A stretch of 64,000 nucleotides of DNA, from NCBI GenBank assembly GCA_020796225.1, contig CM036765.1, positions 6,668,805-6,732,804 of the forward strand. The letters run 5' to 3'. Under the pieces are notes generated by a model. It had not been told where the DNA came from. It saw only the letters and a list, made by a program, of their open reading frames with translations, and made no database searches. The position numbers were made by a program, and so were the translations under genes. Origin of the DNA: Arion vulgaris (Eukaryota > Mollusca > Gastropoda > Stylommatophora > Arionidae). Position 1 is the stretch's first letter. Every line of letters begins with the position of its first letter. Of the stretch, positions 10,170 to 23,615 are shown one piece after another.

Positions 10170-10670
10170 AAACAGAATTATGAAACGAATTGTCAAAGCA
10201 ACATCAGCTTTTAAAAGTCTAAATAAAACATGGAACTGCATTAAAGTATTAAAACTAAATTACGAATTTTCAATTCAAATGTTGTATCAATCTAACATAT
10301 GCTAGCGAGTTGAAAATGACTAAAGAAAGCAAGTTGAATGCATTTGAAAATAGATTTCTGCGAAAATAATGAACAAACAGGGAACGAATTCACGAGAATA
10401 TGAACTAAGAGAAATGTCTGGTCAACTACTAGTAGCAACTTTTATAAGAAGGAGAGATTGAGATATGTTAGGCACACTTGAGGAGAAATGATCAACGAAT
10501 ATCAAAGCAGGCAGTGAAGTGGGATGCAAAGGTTCAAGAAAGAAAGACGATCTAGGAATCCTGAACGAACTTTGCTGAGAGACGAAAATATCGGTCTCAG
10601 CTCCATGGAGAGATTAGCGATTTGCCCAGGATAGAGCGGTATGGAAAATTGCTTCAGGCTCTATGTTCAT
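10170..10670 (+). mobile_element. LINE-D ORF2 3' fragment
   Basis: Similar at DNA level to copies at 35.3, 41.0 and 46.1 kb: acatatgctagcgag, then aaaatgactaaag, then gcatttgaaaatagatttct, and later ctaggaatcctgaacg, atagagcggtatggaaaa and a taacggtaagagac end. The encoded C-terminal region is broken by several frameshifts. The 3' end is near 10670. Confidence 0.75.
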
Positions 10671-10879
10671 TATAACGGTAAGAGACGATTTATCATTATT
10701 TCTATTTTATTTATTTGAAGGGAAGGCTTTGGTAAGGTTACGTCAAGAACGAATTTGTTTTTTAAATTATATCTGATTGACAATAAACCAAACATTTTTG
10801 ACGTGTATTTGTTCCTTCTTCTTTCTTTTCTAGAATCCTTTTTTTGCCTCACAAGTACCAACAAGATAACTAAAGATTT

Positions 10880-10959
10880 ATAGACAAGATTTGTGTGCGC
10901 TTCTCAAACAATGATTTTGGTCGCATCTGTTATCTCTGATGTCCACTTTTGCGTGGACA
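10880..10959 (-). mobile_element. LINE-A 3' flank of the giant satellite
   Basis: On the minus strand this reads AVHAKVDIRDNRCDQNH, matching QKVDFRDNRGDESHY of the LINE-A copy at 57.4-57.5 kb, followed by the same RSAHK segment. It lies immediately downstream (on the minus strand) of the last satellite unit and in the expected order. It marks one edge of the expansion. Confidence 0.88.
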
Positions 10960-13900
10960 GCTTTTGCCTTGAATCCACTGTAGCGGAGTAACATTGCTCT
11001 TTGCCTTGAATCCACTGTAGCGGAGTAACATTGCTCTTTGCCTTGAATCCACTGTAGCGGAGTAACATTTACTCTTTTGCCTTGAATCCACTGTAGGAGT
11101 AACATTGCTCTTTGAGATGCACTGTAGGAGTAACATTGCTCTTTGAGATGCACTGTGCGGAGTAACATTGCTTTTGAGATGCACTGTGGCGAGTAACATT
11201 GCTCTTTGAGATGCACTGTAGCGGAGTAACATTGCTCTTTGAGATGCACTGTAGCGGAGTAACATTGCTCTTTGAGATGCACTGTAGCGGAGTAACATTG
11301 CTCTTTGAGATGCACTGTATCGGAGTAACATTGCTCTTTGCCTTGAATCCACTGTAGCGGAGTAACATTGCTTTTGCCTTGAATCCACTGTAGCGGAGTA
11401 ACATTGCTCTTTGCCTTGAATCCACTGTAGGAGTAACATTGCTCTTTGAGATGCACTGTATCGAGTAACATTGCTCTTTGAGATGCACTGTAGCGATAAC
11501 ATTGCTCTTGAGATGCACTGTATCGGAGTAACATTGCTCTTTGAGATGCACTGTATAGGAGTAACATTGCTCTTTGAGATGCACTGTAGCGGAGTAACAT
11601 TGCTCTTTGAGATGCACTGTAGCGGAGTAACATTGCTTTTTGAGATGCACTGTATCGATAACATTGCTCTTTGAGATGCACTTAGCGAGTAACATTGCTT
11701 TTGAGATGCACTGTAGCGGAGTAACATTGCTCTTTGCCTTGAATCCACTGTAGCGGAGTAACATTGCTCTTTGAGATGCACTGTATCGGAGTAACATTGC
11801 TCTTTGAGATGCACTGTAGCGGAGTAACATTGCTCTTTGAGATGCACTGTATCGAGTAACATTGCTCTTTGAGATGCACTGTATGGGAGTAACATTGCCT
11901 TGAGATGCACTGTAGGAGTAACATTGCTCTTTGAGATGCACTGTGCGAGTAACATTGCTCTTTGAGATGCACTGTATCGGAGTAACATTGCTCTTTGAGA
12001 TGCACTGTAGCGGAGTAACATTGCTTTTTGAGATGCACTGTAGCGGAGTAACATTGCTCTTTGAGATGCACTGTAGCGGAGTAACATTGCTCTTTGAGAT
12101 GCACTGTATCGAGTAACATTGCTCTTTGAGATGCACTGTAGGGAGTAACATTGCTCTTTGAGATCACTGTATCGAGTAACATTGCTCTTTGAGATGCACT
12201 GTAGCGGAGTAACATTGCTCTTGAGATGCACTGTATCGAGTAACATTGCTTTTGAGATGCACTGTAGCGGAGTAACATTGCTCTTTTGAGATGCACTGTA
12301 TCGGAGTAACATTGCTCTTTGAGATGCACTGTATAGGAGTAACATTGTCTTTGAGATCACTGTATCGGAGTAACATTGCTTTGCTTGAATCCACTGTAGC
12401 GGAGTAACATTGCTCTTTGAGATGCACTGTAGCGGAGTAACATTGCTCTTTGCCTTGAATCCACTGTAGCGGAGTAACATTGCTCTTTGCCTTGAATCCA
12501 CTGTAGGGTAACATTGCTCTTTTGAGATGCACTGTATCAGAGTAACATTGCTCTTTGAGATCACTGTAGCGAGTAACATTGCTCTTTGAGATGCACTGTA
12601 TCGGAGTAACATTGCTCTTTGAGATGCACTGTATAGGAGTAACATTGCTCTTTGAGATGCACTGTAGCGGAGTAACATTGCTCTTTGAGATGCACTGTGG
12701 GAGTAACATTGCTCTTTGAGATGCACTGATCGGAGTAACATTGTCTTGAGATGCACTGTGGAGTAACATTGCTTTTTGAGATGCACTGTAGCGGAGTAAC
12801 ATTGCTCTTTGCCTTGAATCCACTGTAGCGGAGTAACATTGCTCTTTGAGATGCACTGTATCGATAACATTGCTCTTTGAGATGCACTGTGCGGAGAACA
12901 TTGCTCTTTGAGATGCACTGTATCGGAGTAACATTGCTCTTTGAGATGCACTGTATAGAGTAACATTGCTCTTTGAGATGCACTGTATCGGAGTAACATT
13001 GCTCTTTGAGATGCACTGTAGCGGAGTAACATTGCTCTTTTGAGATGCACTGTATCGGAGTAACATTGCTCTTTGAGATGCACTGTAGCGGAGTAACATT
13101 GCTTTTTGAGATGCACTGTAGCGGAGTAACATTGCTCTTTGAGATGCACTGTAGCGGAGTAACATTGCTCTTTTGAGATGCACTGTATCGGAGTAACATT
13201 GCTCTTTGAGATGCACTGTAGCGGAGTAACATTGCTCTTTGAGATGCACTGTATCGGAGTAACATTGCTCTTTGAGATGCACTGTAGCGGAGTAACATTG
13301 CTCTTTGAGATGCACTGTATCGGAGTAACATTGCTTTTGAGATGCACTGTAGCGGAGTAACATTGCTTTTGAGATGCACTGTAGCGAGTAACATTGCTCT
13401 TTTGAGATGCACTGTATCGGAGTAACATTGCTCTTTGAGATGCACTGTATCGGAGTAACATTGCTCTTTGAGATGCACTGTAGGAGTAACATTGCTCTTT
13501 GAGATGTACTGTATCGGAGTAACATTGCTCTTTGAGATGCACTGTAGCGGAGTAACATTGCTCTTTGAGATGCACTGTAGCGGAGTAACATTGCTTTTTG
13601 AGATGCACTGTAGCGGAGTAACATTGCTCTTTGAGATGCACTGTATCGGAGTAACATTGCTCTTTTGAGATGCACTGTATCGGAGTAACATTGCTCTTTG
13701 AGATGCACTGTACGAGTAACATTGCTCTTTGAGATGCACTGTAGCGAGTAACATTGCTCTTTGGATGCATTTGTATCGGAGTAACATTGCTTTTTGAGAT
13801 GCACTGTAGCGGAGTAACATTGCTTTTTGAGATGCACTGTAGCGGAGTAACATTGCTCTTTGAGATGCACTGTATCAGAGTACATTGCCTTTGAGATGCA

Positions 13901-16900
13901 CTGTATCGGAGTAACATTGCTCTTTGAGATGCACTGTAGCGGAGTAACATTGCTCTTTGAGATGCACTGTAGCGGAGTAACATTGCTCTTTGAGATGCAC
14001 TGTATCGGAGTAACATTGCTCTTTGAGATGCACTGTAGCGGAGTAACATTGCTCTTTGAGATGCACTGTATCGGAGTAACATTGCTCTTTGAGATGCACT
14101 GTATCGGAGTAACATTGCTCTTTGCTTTGAATCCACTGTAGCGATAACATTGCTCTTTGCCTTGAATCCACTGTAGCGGAGTAACATTGCTTTTGCCTTG
14201 AATCCACTGTAGCGGAGTAACATTGCTTTTGCCTTGAATCCACTGTATCGAGTAACATTGCTTTGCCTGAATCCACTGTATCGGGAGTAACATTGTCTTT
14301 GCCTTGAATCCACTGTATCGGAGTAACATTGCTCTTTGCCTTGAATCCACTGTATCGGAGTAACATTGTCTTTGCCTTGAATCCACTGTATCGGAGTAAC
14401 ATTGCTTTTGCCTTGAATCCACTGTATCGGAGTAACATTGCTTTTGCCTTGAATCCACTGTAGCGGAGTAACATTGCTCTTTGAGATGCACTGTATCGGA
14501 GTAACATTGCTCTTTGAGATGCACTGTAGCGGAGTAACATTGCTCTTTGAGATGCACTGTAGCGGAGTAACATTGCTCTTTGAGATGCACTGTAGCGGAG
14601 TAACATTGCTTTGAGATGCACTGTAGCGGAGTAACATTGCTCTTGAGATGCACTGTACGGAGTAACATTGCTCTTTTGAGATGCACTGTATCGGAGTAAC
14701 ATTGCTCTTTGAGATGCACTGTAGCGGAGTAACATTGCTCTTTGCCTTGAATCCACTGTAGCGGAGTAACATTGCTCTTTGCCTTGAATCCACTGTAGCG
14801 GAGTAACATTGCTTTTGCCTTGAATCCACTGTAGCGGAGTAACATTGCTTTGCCTTGAATCCACTGTATCGGAGTAACATTGCTTTTGCCTTGAATCCAC
14901 TGTATCGGAGTAACATTGCTCTTTGCCTTGAATCCACTGTATCGGAGTAACATTGCTCTTTGCTTTGAATCCACTGTATCGGAGTAACATTGCTCTTGCC
15001 TTGAATCCACTGTATCGGAGTAACATTGCTTTGCCTTGAATCCACTGTATCGGAGTAACATTGCTTTTGCCTTGAATCCACTGTATCGGAGTAACATTGC
15101 TTTGCCTTGAATCCACTGTATCGGAGTAACATTGCTTTGCCTTGAATCCACTGTATCGGAGTAACATTGCTTTTGCCTTGAATCCACTGTAGCGGAGTAA
15201 CATTGCTTTTGCCTTGAATCCACTGTATGAAGTAACATTGCTCTTTGCCTTGAATCCACTGTATCGAGTAACATTGCTTTTGATCCACTGTATCGGAGTA
15301 ACATTGCTTTTGCCTTGAATCCACTGTATCGGAGTAACATTGCTTTTGCCTTGAATCCACTGTATAGGAGTAACATTGCTCTTTGCCTTGAATCCACTGT
15401 ATCGGAGTAACATTGCTTTTGTATCCACTGTATCGGGAGTAACATTGCTTTTGCCTTGAATCCACTGTATCGGAGTAACATTGCTTTTGTATCCACTGTA
15501 TCGAAGTAACATTGCTTTTGCCTTGAATGCACTGTATCGGAGTAACATTGCTTTTGAGATCCACTGTATCGGAGTAACATTGCTTTGCCTTGAATCCACT
15601 GTATCGGAGTAACATTGCTTTGCCTTGAATCCACTGTATCGAGTAACATTGCTTTTGCCTTGAATCCACTGTATGGAGTAACATTGTCTTTGCCTTGAAT
15701 CCACTGTATCGGAGTAACATTGCTTTTGCCTTGAATCCACTGTATCGGAGTAACATTGCTTTGCCTTGAATCCACTGTATAGGAGTAACATTGCTCTTTG
15801 CCTTGAATCCACTGTATCGGAGTAACATTGCTTTTGCCTTGAATCCACTGTATCGGAGTAACATTGCTTTTGCCTTGAATCCACTGTATCGGAGTAACAT
15901 TGCTCTTTTGCCTTGAATCCACTGTATCGGAGTAACATTGCTTTGCCTTGAATCCACTGTATCGGAGTAACATTGCTCTTTGCCTTGAATCCACTGTATC
16001 TGAGTAACATTGCTTTTGCCTTGAATCCACTGTATCGGAGTAACATTGCTTTTGCCTTGAATCCACTGTATCTGAGTAACATTGCTTTTGCCTTGAATCC
16101 ACTGTATCGGAGTAACATTGCTTTTGCCTTGAATCCACTGTATCGGAGTAACATTGCTTTGCCTTGAATCCACTGTATCGGAGTAACATTGCTTTTGCCT
16201 TGAATCCACTGTATCGGAGTAACATTGCTTTGCCTTGAATCCACTGTATCGAGTAACATTGCTTTGCCTTGAATCCACTGTATCGAGTAACATTGCTCTT
16301 TGCCTTGAATCCCTGTATCGAGTAACATTGCTTTTGCCTTGAATCCACTGTATCGGTAACATTGCTCTTGAGATCACTGTATCGGAGTAACATTGCTTTT
16401 GCCTTGAATCCACTGTATCGTAGTAACATTGCTTTTGCCTTGAATCCACTGTATCGGAGTAACATTGCTCTTGCCTTGAATCCCTGTATCAGAGTAACAT
16501 TGCTTTTGCCTTGAATCCACTGTATCGGAGTAACATTGCTCTTGCCTTGAATCCCTGTATCGAGTAACATTGCTTTGCCTTGAATCCACTGTATCAGATA
16601 ACATTGCTCTTTGGCTTGAATCCACTGTATCGGAGTAACATTGCTCTTTGAGATGCACTGTATCGGAGTAACATTGCTTTTGCCTTGAATCCACTGTATC
16701 GGAGTAACATTGCTTTGCCTTGAATCCACTGTATCGGAGTAACATTGCTCTTTGCCTTGAATCCCCTGTATCGGAGTAACATTGCTTTTGCCTTGAATCC
16801 ACTGTATCGGAGTAACATTGCTCTTTGCCTTGAATCCCCTGTATCGGAGTAACATTGCTTTTGCCTTGAATCCACTGTATCGGAGTAACATTGCTTTGCC

Positions 16901-19900
16901 TTGAATCCACTGTATCGGAGTAACATTGCTCTTTGAGATGCACTGTATCGAGAACTATTGCTTTGCCTGAATCCACTGTATCGGAGTAACATTGCTTTTG
17001 CCTTGAATCCACTGTATCGGAGTAACATTACTCTTTGCCTTGAATCCACTGTATCGGAGTAACATTACTTTTGCCTTGAATCCACTGTATCGAGTAACAT
17101 TGCTTTGCTTGTTTCCACTGTATCGGAGTAACATTGCTCTTTGAGATCCACTGTATCGGAGTAACATTGCTTTGCCTTGAATCCCTGTATCGGATAACAT
17201 TGCTTTGCCTTGAATCCACTGTATCGGAGTAACATTGCTCTTTGAGATGCACTGTATCGGAGTAACATTGCTTTTGCCTTGAATCCACTGTATCGGAGTA
17301 ACATTGCTTTGCCTTGAATCCACTGTATCGGAGTAACATTGCTTTTGCCTTGAATCCACTGTATCGGAGTAACATTGCTTTTGCCTTGAATCCACTGTAT
17401 CGGAGTAACATTGCTTTTGCCTTGAATCCACTGTATCGGAGTAACATTGCTTTTGCCTTGAATCCACTGTATCGGAGTAACATTGCTTTTGCCTTGAATC
17501 CACTGTATCGGAGTAACATTGCTTTTGCCTTGAATCCACTGTATCGGAGTAACATTGCTTTTGCCTTGAATCCACTGTATCGGAGTAACATTGCTTTTGC
17601 CTTGAATCCACTGTATCGGAGTAACATTGCTTTTGCCTTGAATCCACTGTATCGGAGTAACATTGCTTTGCCTTGAATCCACTGTATCGGAGTAACATTG
17701 CTTTTGCCTTGAATCCACTGTATCGGAGTAACATTGCTTTGCCTTGAATCCACTGTATCGGAGTAACATTGCTCTTTGGCTTGAATCCACTGTATCGGAG
17801 TAACATTGCTTTTGCCTTGAATCCACTGTATCGAGATAACATTGCTTTTGCCTTGAATCCACTGTATCGGATTAACATTGCTTTTGCCTTGAATCCACTG
17901 TATCGGAGTAACATTGCTTTTGCCTTGAATCCACTGTATCGGAGTAACATTGCTTTTGCCTTGAATCCACTGTATCTGAGTAACATTGCTTTTGCCTTGA
18001 ATCCACTGTATCGGAGTAACATTGCTTTTGCCTTGAATCCACTGTATCGGAGTAACATTGCTTTTGCCTTGAATCCACTGTATCGGAGTAACATTGCTTT
18101 TGCCTTGAATCCACTGTATCGGAGTAACATTGCTTTTGCCTTGAATCCACTGTATCTGAGTAACATTGCTTTTGCCTTGAATCCACTGTATCGGAGTAAC
18201 ATTGCTTTTGCCTTGAATCCACTGTATCGTAGTAACATTGCTTTTGCCTTGAATCCACTGTATCGGAGTAACATTGCTTTTGCCTTGAATGCACTGTATC
18301 GGAGTAACATTGCTCTTTTGCCTTGAATCCACTGTATCGGAGTAACATTGCTTTGCCTTGAATCCACTGTATCGGAGTAACATTGCTTTGCCTTGAATCC
18401 ACTGTATCGGAGTAACATTGCTTTTGCCTTGAATCCACTGTATCGGAGTAACATTGCTTTTGCCTTGAATCCACTGTATCGGGATAACATTGCTTTTGCC
18501 TTGAATCCACTGTATCAGTAACATTGCTTTGCCTGAATCCACTGTATCGGAGTAACATTGCTTTTGCCTTGAATCCACTGTATCGGAGTAACATTGTTTT
18601 TGCCTTGAATCCACTGTATCAGAGTAACATGCTTGCCTTGAATCACTGTATCGGAGTAACATTGCTTTGCCTTGAATCCACTGTATCGGAGTAACATTGC
18701 TTTGCCTTGAATCCACTGTATCGGAGTAACATTGCTTTTGCCTTGAATCCACTGTATCGGAGTAACATTGCTTTTGCCTTGAATCCACTGTATCGGAGTA
18801 ACATTGCTTTTGCCTTGAATCCACTGTATCTGAGTAACATTGCTTTTGCCTTGAATCCACTGTATCGGAGTAACATTGCTTTTGCCTTGAATCCACTGTA
18901 TCGTAGTAACATTGCTTTTGCCTTGAATCCACTGTATCGGAGTAACATTGCTTTGCCTTGAATCCACTGTATCGGAGTAACATTGCTTTGCCTTGAATCC
19001 ACTGTATCGAGTAACATTGCTTTGCCTTGAATCCCCTGTATCGGAGTAACATTGCTTTTGCCTTGAATCCACTGTATCTGAGTAACATTGCTCTTTGAGA
19101 TGCACTGTATCGGAGTAACATTGCTTTTGCCTTGAATCCACTGTATCGGAGTAACATTGCTTTTGCCTTGAATCCACTGTATCGGAGTAACATTGCTCTT
19201 TGCCTGAATCCCTGTATCGGAGTAACATTGCTTTTGCCTTGAATCCACTGTATCGAGTAACATTGCTCTTTGCCTTGAATCCCCTGTATCGAGTAACATT
19301 GCTTTTGCCTTGAATCCACTGTATCGAGTAACATTGCTCTTTGGCTTGAATCCACTGTATCGATAACATTGCTCTTTGAGATGCACTGTATCGGAGTAAC
19401 ATTGCTTTTGCCTTGAATCCACTGTATCGGAGAACATTGCTTTTGCCTTGAATCCACTGTATCGAGTAACATTGCTCTTTGCCTTGAATCCCTGTATCGG
19501 AGAAACATTGCTTTGCCTTGAATCCACTGTATCGGAGTAACATTGCTCTTTGCCTTGAATCCTGTATCGGATAACATTGCTTTTGCCTTGAATCCACTGT
19601 ATCGGAGTAACATTGCTTTTGCCTTGAATCCACTGTATCGGAGTAACATTGCTCTTTGAGATCACTGTATCGGAGTAACATTGCTTTTGCCTTGAATCCA
19701 CTGTATCTGAGTAACATTGCTTTTGCCTTGAATCCACTGTATCGGAGTAACATTACTTTGCCTTGAATCCACTGTACGAGTAACATTACTTTTGCCTTGA
19801 ATCCACTGTATCGGAGTAACATTGCTTTTGCTTTGTTTCCACTGTATCGGAGAACATTCTCTTTGAATCCACTGTATCAGTAACATTGCTTTCCTTGAAT

Positions 19901-22078
19901 CCCTGTATCGAGTAACATTGCTTTTGCCTTGAATCCCTGTATCGGAGTAACATTGCTCTTTGAGATGCACTGTATCGGAGTAACATTGCTTTGCCTTGAA
20001 TCCACTGTATCGGATAACATTGCTTTTCCCTTTGAATCCACTGTATCAGTAACATTGCTTTGCCTTGAATCCACTGTATCTGAGTAACATTGCTTTTGCC
20101 TTGAATCCACTGTATCGGAGTAACATTGCTTTTGCCTTGAATCCACTGTATCTGAGTAACATTGCTTTTGCCTTGAATCCACTGTATCGGAGTAACATTG
20201 CTTTTGCCTTGAATCCACTGTATCGGAGTAACATTGCTTTGCCTTGAATCCACTGTATCGGAGTAACATTGCTTTGCCTTGAATCCACTTATCAGAGTAA
20301 CATTGCTTTGCCTTGAATCACTGTATCGGAGTAACATTGCTTTTGCCTTGAATCCACTGTATCGGAGTAACATTGCTTTTGCCTTGAATCCACTGTATCT
20401 GAGTAACATTGCTTTTGCCTTGAATCCACTGTATCGGAGTAACATTGCTTTGCCTTGAATCCACTGTATCAGATAACATTGCTTTTGCCTGAATCCACTG
20501 TATCAGTAACATTGCTTTTGCCTTGAATCCACTGTATCGAGTAACATTGCTTTGCCTGAATCCACTGTATCGGAGTAACATTGCTTTTGCCTTGAATCCA
20601 CTGTATCGGAGTAACATTGCTTTCTTTGAATCCAATGTATCGGAGTAACATTGCTTTGCCTTGAATCCACTGTATCGGAGTAACATTGCTTTTGCCTTGA
20701 ATCCACTGTATCGGAGTAACATTGCTTTTGCCTTGAATCCACTGTATCGAGTAACATTGCTTTTGCCTTGAATCACTGTATCGAGTAACATTGCTTTTGC
20801 CTTGAATCCACTGTATCAGATAACATTGCTTTTGCCTTGAATCCACTGTATCGTAGTAACATTGCTTTTGCCTTGAATCCACTGTATCGGAGTAACATTG
20901 CTTTTGCCTTGAATCCACTGTATCGGAGTAACATTGCTCTTTTGCCTTGAATCCACTGTATCGGAGTAACATTGCTTTGCCTTGAATCCACTGTATCGGA
21001 GTAACATTGCTTTTGCCTTGAATCCACTGTATCGGTAACATTGCTTTTGCCTTGAATCCACTTATCGGAGTACATTGCTTTTGCCTTGAATCCACTGTAT
21101 CGAGTAACATTGCTTTGCCTTGAATCCACTGTATCAGAGTCAACATTGCTTTGCCTTGAATCCACTGTATCGAGTAACATGCTCTTTGCTGAATCCACTG
21201 TATCTGAGTAACATTGCTTTTGCCTTGAATCCACTGTATCGGAGTAACATTGCTTTTGCCTGAATCCACTGTATCGGATACATTGCTTTTGCCTTGAATC
21301 CACTGTATCGGAGTAACATTGCTTTTGCCTTGAATCCACTGTATCGGAGTAACATTGCTTTGCCTTGAATCCACTGTATCGGAGTAACATTGCTTTTGCC
21401 TTGAATCCACTGTATCGAGTAACATTGCTTTTGCCTTGAATCCACTGTATCGAGTAACATTGCTTGCCTTGAATCCACTGTATCGGAGTAACATTGCTTT
21501 TGCCTTGAATCCACTGTATCGAGCAACATTGCTTTGCCTTGAATCCACTGTATCGGAGTAACATTGCTTTGCCTTGAATCCACTGTATCGAGAACATTGC
21601 TTTTGCCTTGAATCCACTGTATCGGAGTAACATTGCTTTTGCCTTGAATCCACTGTATCGGAGTAACATTACTCTTTGCCTTGAATCCACTGTATCGGAG
21701 TAACATTGCTTTTGCCTTGAATCCACTGTATCTGAGTAACATTGCTTTTGCCTTGAATCCACTGTATCGGAGTAACATTGCTTTTGCCTTGAATCCACTG
21801 TATCGGAGTAACATTGCTCTTTTGCCTTGAATCCACTGTATCGGAGTAACATTGCTTTGCCTTGAATCCACTGTATCGAGAACATTGCTTTTGCCTTGAA
21901 TCCACTGTATCGGAGTAACATTGCTTTGCCTTGAATCCACTGTATCGGAGTAACATTGCTTTTGCCTTGAATCCACTGTATCGGAGTAACATTGCTCTTT
22001 GAGATGCACTGTATCGGAGTAACATTGCTCTTTGAGATGCACTGTATCGGAGTAACATTGCTCTTTGAGATGCACTAT
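10960..22078. repeat. 11.1-kb satellite of interspersed 33-bp and 36-bp units, about 320 units
   Basis: Two unit types alternate. The 36-bp type contains ccttgaatccactgtatcgg then agtaacattgctttt (period 17348 to 17384). The 33-bp type contains gagatgcactgtagcggagt then aacattgctcttt (period 13927 to 13960). The 33-bp type dominates 11.1-14.1 kb, and the 36-bp type dominates 14.1-14.5 and 14.7-22.0 kb with isolated 33-bp units. One-base indels are common. Both edges pass directly into LINE-A sequence. All three minus-strand frames are open in both unit types, giving chance frames up to 1839 codons, which are not annotated as genes. Confidence 0.98.
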
Positions 22079-22145
22079 CATTTAATAATCTGCTTTATGT
22101 AGCCAAACTATTCAATTTGTTGTTTTTTAATGAACTTCATTAATT
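22079..22145 (-). mobile_element. LINE-A 5'-side flank of the giant satellite
   Basis: The reverse complement reads atgaagttcattaaaaaaca, then acaaattgaatagtttggct, then acataaagcagattatt. It aligns without rearrangement to the LINE-A copy at 57.35-57.41 kb (cttcatcaagaaacaacaaa, ttaaatggttcaaccatata, agcagattacc). In LINE-A this segment lies directly upstream of the coding sequence that was expanded, so the array grew inside one LINE-A copy. Confidence 0.88.
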
Positions 22146-22194
22146 AATAAAACTGAGTGGAGGTACTGGTACAGACAGTTTTAAAGGGTTTTTA

Positions 22195-22435
22195 AAACCG
22201 AAGGATTGACTTCATTGCACCGGGTTTTACTCCACGGCTCGTTCCTCTCCGCAGAAATGGCACGCTACCTGCCGAGAGTATTGCACAAATCACGAACTCC
22301 ATAGCTCCGGCAACAATCCTAGGGACCTCTGGAAAAAATTGAACTCGTGGACAGAAGGCCGCTGTCCGGATTCGAACCCCGACCTTCGACTCGCAAGGCA
22401 AAGGGCTTAACCACTCAGCCACAGAGATCCCCAGG
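22195..22435 (-). mobile_element. SINE-4 copy, complete tRNA-like head
   Basis: The minus strand starts with a tRNA-like head: A box TGGCTGAGTGG, and B box GGTTCGAATCC (reverse of about 22370-22380). The SINE-4 body follows, ending near ccgaaggattgacttcattg in reverse at about 22200. Unlike the 6.6-kb copy, the head is present once. Confidence 0.85.
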
Positions 22436-22464
22436 TACAGACAGTGATCAGAGAAACCATCTTA

Positions 22465-22690
22465 ATTTAATGGAACATCATCACTGCACATCGAACCAGT
22501 TAGTCCATAAATACAATGATCTTCTCCTCGGTATGTCTCTCAGTATGTTACGACTAACAACACTAGTTCTAGTTTAGTTTAGTCGTCGGATCATCATTAG
22601 TGCACATCGAACCAATTAGTCCATAAAGGCCTTGATCTATTCCTCAGTATGTCTCTCATTTGTAACGACTAACAACACCGGTTCTTTGTT
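22465..22690. repeat. two-copy direct repeat, period about 123 bp
   Basis: Two copies share acatcgaaccagttagtcca, then ccttgatctattcctc-like sequence, then gtatgtctctca and acgactaacaacac. Parent element not recognised. Confidence 0.75.
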
Positions 22691-23190
22691 GGCTTACTAT
22701 TCTTCTTTGGCTTCCAGTATAGTGTTGTTGTCTAGCTACAGAACATTTGACTTGGAATTCTTGCAGTCTGGTTAGTGTTGTATATTCATCACTATTACTT
22801 GGATCATGTACACATCCTCTCTCCTTTGGAACTTATAATATCAGCCTGGTCCATTGCTAGTTCGCTTCTTATAGCAGCCATACATGCAAGCATATCGGCA
22901 GGGTTCATTCCTATTTACTCCTGTTTACTCCAAAATAAACTGATTTTCTAGATCTACGCAGCGACTCCATCAATTGTCTCCGAGTTCAGTCTGTTTCAAT
23001 CTTGTTGTTAGAACTATCTGTGTGAAATCGATTCTCTAGAATTTAATGTCAATATAATTTCATTGTGATATTTTGTTACATATCTCTAATATAATCTCTT
23101 ACATAACTCTATACAAAGACAGGTATACTTGAGTATAAGTTCGTTGAGGGCCTATGCTCCAGTTGACGTTAAATAGCACAAGAGATAATT
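22691..23190. other. unassigned interval
   Basis: No coding frame or known repeat seen. Confidence 0.35.
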
Positions 23191-23615
23191 GTTGGGTCTC
23201 TGTGGCGAAGAGGTTAGACACTCGCCTCTCGTTCGAAAGGTACTCGGTTCGCTTCCTCGTAGAGCCATCAATATATTTGTCCAGAAATTCCTGATCTCAG
23301 TGTAAGTGAGACAGCGTTCCTAGTCCTATCGGAGCATGACGATATAACGTAGGTCTTCTGTTCACGTTGAGCACCTAAAAGAACCCCTGGTATTTCAAAA
23401 TCGGGAAAAGCAGGATGTAAAGTCCAGTCAAAATTAACTACAAAGTTTAAAAATAGAAATTCATACAACATTTTTTCGCCAACTTTAAAATTACATCGGG
23501 AACTTCGCTGGTGCTACGGAGTTCGTACACTCTCGCTGAGATCTTCCTCCGTAAGAAAGAGATAGATCACACATGGTTACTCGCCGAAGTGCGATGATGA
23601 TGGTCCTATCAAACG
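23191..23615 (+). mobile_element. SINE-2 copy with readable tRNA-like head
   Basis: The head is gggtctctgtggcgaagagg, then ttagacactcgcctctcg, then a B-box-like ggttcgcttcc. The body and the 3' end (acacatggttactcgccgaa, then gtgcgatgatgatggtccta) match the other SINE-2 copies. About 425 bp, close to full length. Confidence 0.85.

Noticed and set aside
10930..22081. Very long minus-strand frames (1839, 1575, 873 and 817 codons) and plus-strand frames of up to 185 codons across the satellite
   Set aside because: They are a consequence of units of 33 and 36 bp without stops. Overlapping frames are open at once, and indels switch frames without ending them. There is no start context or non-repetitive domain.
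22360..22435. Genuine tRNA gene on the minus strand
   Set aside because: A and B boxes are good, but the acceptor stem does not close and a SINE body follows directly. The same structure recurs at 6.6, 27.5 and 30.9 kb.
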